From NCBI GenBank assembly GCA_002385465.1, contig DGDN01000053.1, forward strand, positions 362 to 29,588: DNA of 29,227 bases, read 5' to 3'. Below are positions 1 to 7,316 of this stretch, piece by piece (position 1 is the first letter of the stretch; each line of letters starts with the position of its first letter). Below the pieces are notes generated by a model. That model was not told the origin of the DNA and searched no databases. It saw only the letters and a program-made list of their open reading frames with translations. The stretch comes from Candidatus Fermentithermobacillaceae bacterium UBA3951 (GTDB taxonomy: Bacteria; Bacillota; Sulfobacillia; Fermentithermobacillales; Fermentithermobacillaceae). The translations under genes were made by a program, and so were the position numbers.

Positions 1-1
1 T

Positions 2-811
2 TACGGTTCGAGCACATTGGACTTTGAAGACCTGAGAGTAGGCGACAAGGTCCAGGCCACTATCGGCGCCAACGACCTGGTGACAGCCCTTAAGGTGACC
101 GAGCGGGCTCAGCCGACCGTGACCGGCAAGATCGTCTCGATCCCCGGAATCCGCAGGATCACCGTTAAGGATGCGAACGGCGAGATCCAGATGGTCAGGC
201 TTGCGTCCGACTGCAAGATCACCTGGGGCTCCCGCACGCTGGTCTTCGACGACCTGCGCGTTGGCGATGAGGTTGTGGCGACGCTAGGCGACAACGACAT
301 GGCTACCGCGGTAAAGGTCGTAACCCGCGGTGAAAGGACAGAGGCCTTGACCGGCGTGATAAAGAGCATCACGAAGACCAGGTCGGGCGTCACGGTCGCC
401 GTCACGAAATCAGACGGAAAAGATGTTACTCTGGCCCTAGCAGGTGACGTCTTCATCTCGTACGGGACCGAGGCGCTGGATCCCGAAGACCTGAGGATAG
501 GCGATGAAGTAAAGGCGACGGTTGCCGGCAACAAGCTGGTCGAGATCATCATCAAGAACAGGGGCCAGAGCACGGAGTTCGGCGACCTCGGCGGGGTAAT
601 CCTATCGATCAGCCAGAGCTCCCAGGACTTCATCATCACCCTTGACGATGATGGGGACATCACCTCGTTCTCGGTGCCACGCGGCTGCGTAATCACCTAC
701 GGAGGCTCCACATTGAGGCGCTCTGACCTCCGTCTCGGCGATGAAATCAGGGTCGACCTCAATACCGACAATGAAGCGGTAGAGATACGCGTTCTCGTCA
801 GGGGAGAGTAA
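2..811 (+). CDS. 3' part of a gene for a beta-repeat protein (four DLRxGD repeats)
   Basis: The frame is already open at base 2 (YGSSTL precedes DFEDLR) and that text matches the spacer before later repeats, so the gene starts upstream of the window; the ttg at 17 is probably internal. About 270 residues are visible. They hold four copies of a unit whose anchor is DLR(V/I/L)GDE(V/I), with DLR at about residues 5, 79, 158 and 237 counted from base 17, a spacing of 74-79. Between anchors the sequence alternates short strands with turns (ITVKDANGEIQ, VAVTKSDGKDVT, IITLDDDGDIT), which suggests small beta-barrels or sandwiches. No catalytic motif or membrane segment is visible in this part. Repeats of this style occur in envelope-associated Firmicutes proteins, so a surface or S-layer-linked protein is my inference; the N-terminus that would show a signal peptide is missing. 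Confidence 0.8.
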   Translation, partial: YGSSTLDFEDLRVGDKVQATIGANDLVTALKVTERAQPTVTGKIVSIPGIRRITVKDANGEIQMVRLASDCKITWGSRTLVFDDLRVGDEVVATLGDNDMATAVKVVTRGERTEALTGVIKSITKTRSGVTVAVTKSDGKDVTLALAGDVFISYGTEALDPEDLRIGDEVKATVAGNKLVEIIIKNRGQSTEFGDLGGVILSISQSSQDFIITLDDDGDITSFSVPRGCVITYGGSTLRRSDLRLGDEIRVDLNTDNEAVEIRVLVRGE

Positions 812-825
812 GGCAAGCGATAGAG

Positions 826-852
826 AAAGGGGACCCTTTCCGGGTCCCCTTT
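826..852. terminator. Intrinsic terminator, probably bidirectional
   Basis: A perfect 11-bp stem (aaaggggaccc / gggtccccttt) with a 5-nt loop begins 15 bp after the repeat-protein stop. The stem ends in A and T runs on both sides. It can therefore serve both this plus-strand gene and the converging purine permease, which ends at 869. Confidence 0.88.
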
Positions 853-868
853 GACTTTCTCGGAAGTC

Positions 869-2173
869 CTACAATCCCAGGAATGAGAACAGCGATGGCG
901 CCAGGTGGACTAAGGACAAGACCCCCAAGATGTAGACGAGCCAGTGCATGTCCTTGGCCTTTCCGGTAGCCAGTTTGACTATCGGGTACACGACGAAGCC
1001 CGCAGCGATGCCGTCCGAAATCGAGTAGGCGAAAGGCATCATGACGATGGTTATGAAGGCAGGCAGGGCGTCGCTGAAATCGTCCCAGTCGATTTCCTTT
1101 ACGGGGAGCATCATGAGGACGCCTACGATTATAAGAGCCGGCGCGGTAGCCTGGCCCGGGACCATCCCCGCGAGCGGAGAGAAGATGAGCGACACCAGGA
1201 ACAGGATTCCCACCACGACTGCCGTAAGACCGGTCCTTCCGCCTTCGGCAATACCTGCGCTGGACTCAACATAGGTGGTGACGGTACTTGTTCCCAACGC
1301 GGCACCCAGGCAGGTACCGATGGCGTCAGCCATCATGGCCTCCTTGATCCTCGGGAGCTGGCCGTTCTCATCGAGCATGTTGGCCCTGGACGCAGTCCCC
1401 ATCAGCGTGCCTACGGTGTCAAACACGTCAACGAACCAGAATGAGAATATGGTCATGAACCCCAAACTCAGAGCGCCTTTCAGGTCCATCTTCATGAGGA
1501 TGGGCGCCAGCGAGTCGGGCTTTCCAATGATGCTGCCGGTGATCTGAGTGACCCCCATCGGTATGCCGATGACGGTTGTGATGAGGATACCGATAAGCAT
1601 GGCGCCGCGGACCTTGAGCGCCATAAGTATGCCGGTGACCAAGAGCCCTATAATCGCTAGGGCGGGACCTTTATCGGTCAGGTTTCCCCTTGTGATCAAG
1701 GTCGCGGGGCTCGCCTGGATGAGGCCTGCGTTGTTGAAACCGATAAGGGCTATGAAGAGCCCGATACCTACTCCGACGGCCCGCTTCAATGTGGTCGGAA
1801 TGGCGCGGTCAATGGTGTTGATGGCTCCGGTGAGCGAGAGGATCAGGAAGATGATACCCTCGAGGAAGACGACTCCGAGGGCCGCCTGCCACCCGGCCTT
1901 CGCCGCCACGGTGAAAGCGAAAAAGGCGTTCAGGCCCATGCCGCTTGCCAGGGCATACGGGTAGTTGGACAGGAAACCCGACAGGATGGTGGTTACACCC
2001 GCAGCGATCACGGTCGCAGTCATCACGGGTCCGAAGGGCATTCCGGTGGCCGAGAGGATGTCGGGGTTCACGAACATTATGTATGCCATGGTCATGAATG
2101 TGGTGACGCCGGCGAGAACCTCGGTCCGCACATCGGTGCGGTTTTCCTTTAGCTTGAAGAGTTTCTCCAGCAA
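869..2173 (-). CDS. NCS2 (AzgA-like) purine/hypoxanthine permease
   Basis: This 434-residue integral membrane protein belongs to the AzgA/PbuG/PbuO branch of the nucleobase-cation symporters, which import adenine, guanine or hypoxanthine with protons. The N-terminus carries the family pattern: a short basic-acidic start (LFKLKENRTDVRTEVLAG), then TTFMTMAYIMFVNPDIL and the GMGLNAFFAFTV segment that contributes to the substrate site. About a dozen hydrophobic segments follow, with family blocks at GTLMGTASRANMLDENG and ATAPALIIVG. Length is normal. Translation most likely starts at TTG 2173, which has a ggaggt SD seven bases upstream. No purine riboswitch core could be found in the upstream 370 bp, so a purine-responsive control is not supported. 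The exact substrate cannot be read from sequence. The gene converges on the repeat-protein gene and shares its terminator. Confidence 0.92.
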   Translation of the reverse strand: MLEKLFKLKENRTDVRTEVLAGVTTFMTMAYIMFVNPDILSATGMPFGPVMTATVIAAGVTTILSGFLSNYPYALASGMGLNAFFAFTVAAKAGWQAALGVVFLEGIIFLILSLTGAINTIDRAIPTTLKRAVGVGIGLFIALIGFNNAGLIQASPATLITRGNLTDKGPALAIIGLLVTGILMALKVRGAMLIGILITTVIGIPMGVTQITGSIIGKPDSLAPILMKMDLKGALSLGFMTIFSFWFVDVFDTVGTLMGTASRANMLDENGQLPRIKEAMMADAIGTCLGAALGTSTVTTYVESSAGIAEGGRTGLTAVVVGILFLVSLIFSPLAGMVPGQATAPALIIVGVLMMLPVKEIDWDDFSDALPAFITIVMMPFAYSISDGIAAGFVVYPIVKLATGKAKDMHWLVYILGVLSLVHLAPSLFSFLGL

Positions 2174-2542
2174 GTTAATACCTCCCTAGAGATGCCTTGC
2201 GCGTCAAAAGGTTTTGGAAAACCGATTTGCCGTTACTTACTTCCTAAGTCTTAGATTCTCACAGAGTACTGCGCGTTCAAAGGCTTCGGGATCTTGAGTC
2301 TGAGATGTCCCTCCTCTCGCATAGCCTTTTCCGTGAGGCCAGTGTCATCCGGCTTGTCCGGCCGTTCCGGAGATAGTCTATCATGATTCAAACCAAGTTG
2401 CTACACACAAGTAAAAGTGACACACAATTTCAGTTCCCCGGGAGAGAACGGAGATTTTGGGAGGATAACGGGGAGCTTATGTTCAAAGATCAGTTGAGCC
2501 CACCCGAAACACTCTAGGAATTCTTGAAAGCGGGGATCTTAA
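2174..2542. other. Divergent intergenic region between permease and dipeptidase
   Basis: These 369 bp separate two divergent genes, so both promoters should lie here. I could not place a convincing -35/-10 pair for either. The permease SD (ggaggt on the minus strand) is near 2181-2187. I saw no purine riboswitch (no GACTATG-type P1 arm or conserved loop sequences) and no strong palindrome. The only coding signal is the minus-strand reading frame listed separately at 2251-2391. Confidence 0.6.
2251..2391 (-). CDS. Possible small ORF (46 codons), unrecognised
   Basis: An open frame on the minus strand can be read from TTG 2391 (or an internal ATG about 69 bases further on) to TAA 2251. The predicted peptide is hydrophilic and looks protein-like, with segments LSPERPDKPDD, GLTEKAMREEGHLRLK and IPKPLNAQYSVRI, and its codons (aag, gag, ctc, atc) resemble those of the neighbours. 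Against it, no SD precedes the TTG and only a weak purine run precedes the ATG. It lies upstream of the permease on the same strand, so it could be a leader peptide or the remnant of a gene tail. Function is unknown. Confidence 0.25.
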   Translation of the reverse strand: MNHDRLSPERPDKPDDTGLTEKAMREEGHLRLKIPKPLNAQYSVRI

Positions 2543-4042
2543 ATGAACGAAAAGGAATTCGCGTCTTATCTGGATTCTTGGATCGAGCCTAAGCGGGATG
2601 AAATCGTCGACTGCCTGCTAAGGCTTCTCAGGATACCCAGCGTAGGAGCCGACCCGGTGGAAGGTAAGCCCTTCGGCGAAGAGGTTGACAAGGCCCTCCG
2701 GTTTGTGACCGGCGAGGCGGAACGGTTTGGCATGAAGACTAAGAACGTAGACGGTTACGCCGTGCATGCAGAGATCGGTTCCGGCGAAGAGATGGCCATG
2801 ACACTTACCCACGTCGATATTGTCCCCACCGGATCTGGCTGGACCAAAGATGCGCTGGGCGAGGTTTCGGACGGATACATCTATGGCCGTGGCGCCCAGG
2901 ATAACAAGGGCCCCACCGTGGCATGCCTCTATGCCCTCCGGGCGCTAAAAGAGAGTGGAGTCCCCCTCAAGAGAAGGGTCAGGCACGTTGTGGGAGGCAA
3001 CGAGGAATCGGGGTTTAGGTGCGTAAGGCACTACTTTGAGGTCGAGGAGAAGCCTACATACGGTTTTTCGCCTGACGCCATGTTCCCATTGGTGTATGCC
3101 GAGAAGGGGAGCATGAATATCTCGGTAGCCGTTAAGCTCGGTGAAAGTGTAGGGATCTGCGATGCTGCCGGTAGCTCTTGCGACTCAGGAGACTGCGCAG
3201 AAAGCTCCGGACCGATTGCCGGCCTCGAAGACTTCGCCGGGGGTGAGCGGGCCAACATAGTGGGAGACAGGGCCTCTGCCACCTTGAGAGTGTGCAAAGG
3301 ATGCGAGGACAAGGTCATTTCCTTACTGGAGTCGGCTATACCGAAGGCGAGAGAGTTTGCTGGCGGTCCCGGGCCACTCGAGTTCGAGTTTGAGAAGGGT
3401 AACGGTTATGTAAAGATAGAGGCAAAGGGCAAGGCTGCTCACGCATCGGTTCCTGAAGAAGGGACCAACGCCATCTCCGGGCTCCTCTACTTGCTGGGCT
3501 CACTCGGTCCCCATCTGGTTTCTTCCGAGGGGATTGCGTTTGCGGCTCAAGCTGCGGCGACCGGTGGGGAAGGGCTCAACATCAAGTGTGAGGACGATGT
3601 TTCCGGGCCCCTCACGTGCAACTTGGGCATTGGGCGCTTTGACCGCACAGGCGATGGGCCGGTGCTCCGGTGCGTGTACAACATAAGGTTCCCGGTCCGT
3701 GCCAGCGGGGAAGAACTGAGAGAGAGGGCCCTTGCATGCCCGCATCCGGAAGGTGTCGAGGTCGACGTCATGTCTGTGGGTAAGGCCCACTACAGCGATC
3801 CGGAATCTTTCCTCGTGAAGACGCTTCTGCGCATCTACAGGGACGAGACGGGTGACAACTCGCCGCCCATGGCAATCGGAGGCGGGACTTACGCAAAAGT
3901 GATCCCCGGTGGCGTCGCGTACGGGCCGGTGCGTCCGGGAGTAGCTGAGACGGCACACCAGGCCGATGAAAGGATAGCAGTCGATGAACTCATGTTCCTC
4001 GTGAGGATATACGCCCGGGCGCTCTACGCGCTCGCCGTCTAG
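2543..4042 (+). CDS. pepV: PepV-like M20 family dipeptidase
   Basis: The 499-residue product matches the M20A di-zinc dipeptidases (PepV type), cytoplasmic enzymes that hydrolyse dipeptides with an unblocked N-terminus. The metal and catalytic residues are in place: H90 and D92 in THVDIVPTG, bridging D120 in GRGAQDNKGP, the E154-E155 pair in GGNEESG, D178 in SPDAMFPLVYAEKG and a C-terminal H472 in AETAHQADE. A lid or dimerisation region lies between roughly residues 185 and 385. Length is slightly above the usual 460-470, in part because of a small cysteine-bearing stretch at residues 203-223 (C206, C213, C218). There is no signal peptide. The ATG has only a modest SD (cgggga). The stop codon overlaps that of the converging CofE-like gene, and the terminator lies inside that neighbour. 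Confidence 0.9.
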   Translation: MNEKEFASYLDSWIEPKRDEIVDCLLRLLRIPSVGADPVEGKPFGEEVDKALRFVTGEAERFGMKTKNVDGYAVHAEIGSGEEMAMTLTHVDIVPTGSGWTKDALGEVSDGYIYGRGAQDNKGPTVACLYALRALKESGVPLKRRVRHVVGGNEESGFRCVRHYFEVEEKPTYGFSPDAMFPLVYAEKGSMNISVAVKLGESVGICDAAGSSCDSGDCAESSGPIAGLEDFAGGERANIVGDRASATLRVCKGCEDKVISLLESAIPKAREFAGGPGPLEFEFEKGNGYVKIEAKGKAAHASVPEEGTNAISGLLYLLGSLGPHLVSSEGIAFAAQAAATGGEGLNIKCEDDVSGPLTCNLGIGRFDRTGDGPVLRCVYNIRFPVRASGEELRERALACPHPEGVEVDVMSVGKAHYSDPESFLVKTLLRIYRDETGDNSPPMAIGGGTYAKVIPGGVAYGPVRPGVAETAHQADERIAVDELMFLVRIYARALYALAV

Positions 4043-4743
4043 TCCGCCCGGACCAAGAACGGTGCAGGTTGGCCGCCCCGCGCCCTGCGGGGCGGTTTTA
4101 TTACCACGAGCGGAGTCTTCTGGTCGTCGTTTCCGAAGGGGTTGGACTTCAGGAGCTCTTGTATCTCTTTCTCCTTGCAGGGACTTACCGGGAAACTGGA
4201 CCCCAGGATGTCGACACATCCCTTGTCGTTCACATCGAGGATAAGAGTCCACAGACCCGTTTTTCTCCACGCCTTGCGGGCGACGGCGTCGGGCTCTTTC
4301 GGGCCGAGGATAATGCTCCGGTCGTAAGGAGGCATTGTCCCTCCCGAATCGTCGATCTCGGCTACTCCGTGCCCCGCGACCTTAAAGAAGAGGCCTTTCT
4401 TTCCTGTGAGCTTGCCCAGGAGCCCTGCGAAGGCAGCCAGGAGGATCCTTGGGAGTCCCACCTCTCGAATGGCCATCTGCATGCTGCGGGGTGCCGATAT
4501 CGAAGCGTCCGGATGGGCGAAGCGAGAGATCAACCTCGCGATCAGGCTCGGGCGGACCTTGTCGGGGTCGAGGGCTCGGCCCTGAGTTATGGCCACTACA
4601 GACTCGGCGATACCGACGATGTCGCCGGGTTCTGCAATGTCTCCTGCATACCTCTGGATTATCTCAGCCACATCATCGTTTTCCGTAATGAGGTGTGTGC
4701 GGATCCTGAGGACCACCGAGTTTTTGAGGCTATCCTGGAGCAC
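4039..4743 (-). CDS. CofE-like (F420-0:gamma-glutamyl ligase fold) protein
   Basis: The 234-residue product resembles the CofE domain, first known as the enzyme that adds glutamate to coenzyme F420-0, but widely found in Firmicutes that lack F420, where its role is unsettled. Family-like features are the N-terminal RTHLITENDD and EPGDIVGIAESVVAITQGR (the VVAxxQGR block), then GHGVAEIDDSGG, and the IILGPKEPDAVARKA and ILDVNDKG segments. No F420 biosynthesis gene is present here, so a different amide-ligase-like role is likely. The GTG start has an aaggaggt SD eight bases upstream. It sits 34 bp after the amidase-like gene and probably belongs to that operon. Its TAG and the TAG of the converging dipeptidase share the palindrome CTAG. 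The last 20 residues are Arg/Gly/Pro-rich because they overlap the neighbour's terminator hairpin. Confidence 0.72.
   Translation of the reverse strand: MLQDSLKNSVVLRIRTHLITENDDVAEIIQRYAGDIAEPGDIVGIAESVVAITQGRALDPDKVRPSLIARLISRFAHPDASISAPRSMQMAIREVGLPRILLAAFAGLLGKLTGKKGLFFKVAGHGVAEIDDSGGTMPPYDRSIILGPKEPDAVARKAWRKTGLWTLILDVNDKGCVDILGSSFPVSPCKEKEIQELLKSNPFGNDDQKTPLVVIKPPRRARGGQPAPFLVRAD
4073..4102 (+). terminator. Intrinsic terminator of the dipeptidase gene, inside the converging gene
   Basis: A 9-bp all-GC stem (ccgccccgc / gcggggcgg, loop gccct) is followed by ttttatt on the plus strand, 30 bp after the dipeptidase stop. The whole element lies within the last codons of the minus-strand CofE-like gene, where it encodes an Arg/Gly/Pro-rich stretch. 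Confidence 0.85.
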
Positions 4744-4777
4744 TTCTCATTACCTCCTTCTTCCCGACAATACCTCG

Positions 4778-5710
4778 TTAAAGGAGGGCGCTTCCACCGT
4801 TCTCACTTGCCCTTATGTAGCGCGCTATACCGTTCATAATGCCCTGAGCCAGCCTCCTGCGAAACAGGGGCGCTCGGAAATTGGCTTCATCGGAGAAGTA
4901 GGTGAGGCATACCGGCTCTACCCTCGCCAGGGGGAAACCCGGGGACCCTTCGCCCGAAAGCTCCTCCACAGGGCCGAACACGATTCCCATGTTTTCCCGG
5001 AGCGCTTTCGAAATGCTGCCCGCAAGGGCCTTGGACCTGGGGCAATGGGGGATGGAGCGGATGTGGTAGGACCTTGCGAGGGGGTCCCTTTCTCCCGACA
5101 GGTGGATTTCAACGGCAAGTTCGGGTGATGAAAGGGAAACTTCCCTAAGCCTCAATCCCGGTTCGAGATATGAATCATCCTCTCTGGTCAAGAGGGGTAC
5201 CCCACCGCATGACCTAATGATTTCGGCGAGCTCACGGGCTATTGCCAAGGTGCAGTCTTTTTCAAGCAGGTTGACCGGCCCCTTCACGCCTGAGTCCTTG
5301 CCACCGTGACCTGGGTCCACGGCGATCCGCCTCCCGGACATAAGCGCGAGAAGGGGTTTTCCTGAGAGGGTTATTTCTATGAGGTGAGGCATCCCCTCGG
5401 CCAGGGAAAACGAGGCTTCGGTCTCAAATTCGGCTCGGATCTCCAAAGACACGGTTTCGGGAGAAGGCCCCCGGAGCACGGCGAAGCGCCTCATTAGCCC
5501 ATCTGCCGCCAGGATCTCGTCCTCGGCCATCGTGAGCCCTACTCCTTTGAGCGTGGTCCTTATGAGGTAATCGCCCGGGCCAATCCTCAAGGGCCTTTCA
5601 ACATCGATGGAATGCGGCACTCCGGTAGATTCTAGGGAGATCACGGACACCGGGGTCCCTTCCGGGTCTTTCCTTACCGAAGACCAAGCGTTTAAAATCC
5701 GGGGTTTCAC
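4778..5710 (-). CDS. Degenerate N-acetylmuramoyl-L-alanine amidase (amidase-3) family protein
   Basis: The C-terminal half (from about residue 127) is recognisable as an amidase-3 domain, zinc enzymes that cut the lactyl-amide bond of peptidoglycan. Visible ligands are H135 in VDPGHGGKDSG, E150 in NLLEKD and H203 in VEIHLSGE, where the usual text is SIHxN. The catalytic glutamate normally found in a LVExGFLSN motif is not evident: the matching place reads EPVCLTYFSDEANF. Residues 1-125 form an unassigned, beta-rich domain. There is no signal peptide or membrane anchor, which is unusual for a wall hydrolase. The gene starts with GTG overlapping the decarboxylase stop (GTGA), so the two are translationally coupled. 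It may be an inactive or cytoplasmic relative, or export may be non-classical. Confidence 0.72.
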   Translation of the reverse strand: MKPRILNAWSSVRKDPEGTPVSVISLESTGVPHSIDVERPLRIGPGDYLIRTTLKGVGLTMAEDEILAADGLMRRFAVLRGPSPETVSLEIRAEFETEASFSLAEGMPHLIEITLSGKPLLALMSGRRIAVDPGHGGKDSGVKGPVNLLEKDCTLAIARELAEIIRSCGGVPLLTREDDSYLEPGLRLREVSLSSPELAVEIHLSGERDPLARSYHIRSIPHCPRSKALAGSISKALRENMGIVFGPVEELSGEGSPGFPLARVEPVCLTYFSDEANFRAPLFRRRLAQGIMNGIARYIRASENGGSALL

Positions 5711-7233
5711 AGGTCCTTCACCACCCGGATGGTCTCGAGGCTTGTGTCTTTGGGCCCCGAGATCCCGAAAGCCAGCCTTCTCATGATGTCAAGGTAAGCG
5801 ATGGTGTCGTCCGTCAAGACCTCCCCTGGGTACAAGATGGGGATTCCCGGTGGGTAGCAGGTGACTACCTCGGCCGAAATCCTTCCCCTGGAATCCTCCA
5901 GGCGAGTGGTCTCCCAGGAACTCTGAACGGCCTTTCTCGGCGATAAGGCCATCTCAGGTATAGGCGGAAGGTCGGGGATGGCGTTCCGGGAAGTAGATAG
6001 GTCCTTGGAGACCTCGTTCCGCCCCACGGCTTCAGTGAGGCTCTTGAGTCCCCTCAGGAGTTTCTCCGCGTCGGCGGTGGTGTTACCCCAGCTCACAATG
6101 ACCAATACGTTGTAGAGGTCGGACATCTCAACCTGTATCCCGTGGCGTTCCCTCAGGAACTTCTCCGCGCGGTATCCGGTGATGCCGAGTTCCCTCACGG
6201 TAATGGTCACTTTAGTGGGGTCGAGAAACCCGGAAATGTCATTCCCGAAAGAGCTGAGCCCCGGGATTTTGTTGACTTCGCACCTTAGATAGTCTGCCAA
6301 GTTTATGGCGTACTCCAGGATATCTGCGCCGTAGAGGACCATCTGACGCCTGGCCGCATCAAGTGATGCCAGAAGGAGGTAGGACGGGCTGGTGGTAGTG
6401 AGATGTTGGAACATGGCTTTGAGCCTATCCGGGTCGATCCTGTTTCCCTTTACGTGCAGGTAAGATGCCTGGGTCAGGGCTCCGAGCATTTTGTGAGCCC
6501 CTTGTGCTACGGCGTCCGCGCCTGAGTCAAGAGCAGGCGCGGGAAGCCTGGGGTGGAACCGGAAATGCGGGCCGTGTGCCTCGTCCACGAGGAGGATGAT
6601 CCCTTTTTGGTGCAGGTATTCAGCAACGGGCGCGAGGTCCACCGATGTACCGTAGTACGTGGGGTTTACCAGGAGCACTGCTTTCGCGCCCGGATGCCGC
6701 TCGACACTTTCTCTCAGCGATTGCGCATCTATGCCCTTAAAGAAGCCTAGATAGGGGTCGTAGTTTGTTTTCAGAAACGCCGGTACGGCCCCCGACAGGA
6801 TGACCGCTCCCAGTATCGATTTGTGGATGTTTCGGGGGATTATGATTGTTTCGCCGTCGCTTAGGGTCCCGAGCACCATGGCGTGGATTGCTCCGGTTGT
6901 CCCTCCCACGGAGAAAAACGTCCGGTCTGCGCCAAAAGCCTTTGCAGCCAGTTCTTCTGCCTCGCGTATGCGCCCGTGAGGCTCATGCAGGTCGTCCATT
7001 CCAGGGACCCCGGTCACGTCTCTTTCGAGAGCAAGCGGGCCGAGCCGCGCGATCAGGGCCGGCTCGGCGCCCGCCCCGCCCCTGTGGCCGGGCATATGGA
7101 ACCGGGTGACTCCGGCGTAAGCGTCCAGAGCCTCGCATATCGGCGCCCGCTCTTGCCAACGATCGTGGGCCAAAGTGGTAACGTTCATGGCTTTGTCCAC
7201 TATTGCTTGCCTTTTTGCACGTGTCCTTCTCAC
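5707..7233 (-). CDS. PLP-dependent Orn/Lys/Arg decarboxylase family protein
   Basis: This is a fold-type-I PLP enzyme of the Gram-positive SpeA/YaaO type, which removes the carboxyl group of arginine, lysine or ornithine to give polyamine precursors. From the GTG start, about 508 residues are encoded. Motifs: FHMPGHRGG near the N-terminus, FFSVGGTTGAIHA (cofactor phosphate loop), LLVNPTYYGT, LVDEAHGPHF with the PLP-contacting Asp at about residue 217, and AQGAHKMLGALTQAS with the Schiff-base Lys at about 248. The C-terminal domain ends with the family segment VTCYPPGIPILYPGE. An open frame extends six codons upstream to TTG 7251, but a gggggagg SD lies inside that extension, eight bases before GTG 7233, so 7233 is preferred. 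Substrate preference cannot be decided. It heads a tight three-gene unit with the amidase-like and CofE-like genes. Confidence 0.92.
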   Translation of the reverse strand: MRRTRAKRQAIVDKAMNVTTLAHDRWQERAPICEALDAYAGVTRFHMPGHRGGAGAEPALIARLGPLALERDVTGVPGMDDLHEPHGRIREAEELAAKAFGADRTFFSVGGTTGAIHAMVLGTLSDGETIIIPRNIHKSILGAVILSGAVPAFLKTNYDPYLGFFKGIDAQSLRESVERHPGAKAVLLVNPTYYGTSVDLAPVAEYLHQKGIILLVDEAHGPHFRFHPRLPAPALDSGADAVAQGAHKMLGALTQASYLHVKGNRIDPDRLKAMFQHLTTTSPSYLLLASLDAARRQMVLYGADILEYAINLADYLRCEVNKIPGLSSFGNDISGFLDPTKVTITVRELGITGYRAEKFLRERHGIQVEMSDLYNVLVIVSWGNTTADAEKLLRGLKSLTEAVGRNEVSKDLSTSRNAIPDLPPIPEMALSPRKAVQSSWETTRLEDSRGRISAEVVTCYPPGIPILYPGEVLTDDTIAYLDIMRRLAFGISGPKDTSLETIRVVKDL

Positions 7234-7241
7234 AGGATAGG

Positions 7242-7249
7242 CCTCCCCC
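7242..7249 (-). promoter_or_regulatory. Ribosome binding site that sets the decarboxylase start
   Basis: On the minus strand this reads gggggagg, a near-ideal SD, with eight bases to GTG 7233. It overlaps the alternative TTG start, which has no SD of its own. Confidence 0.7.
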
Positions 7250-7316
7250 AATTACTTGACGAACAACATGGTATTCAGTGAGAGGGAAAAATGCTACTCA
7301 CGGGGTGTGAGCTTAA

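Noticed and set aside
2174..2542. Purine riboswitch upstream of the NCS2 permease
   Set aside because: None of the conserved loop or P1 sequences could be found on the minus strand.
3500..4839. Long open frames opposite the dipeptidase (3500-4270, minus) and opposite the CofE-like gene (4069-4839, plus)
   Set aside because: They are antisense to genes with clear family motifs, are rich in Arg, Pro, Cys and His, and lack an SD and any recognisable domain.
4589..5128. Plus-strand open frame of 179 codons across the CofE-like and amidase-like genes
   Set aside because: It is the antisense of two motif-bearing genes and has no SD.
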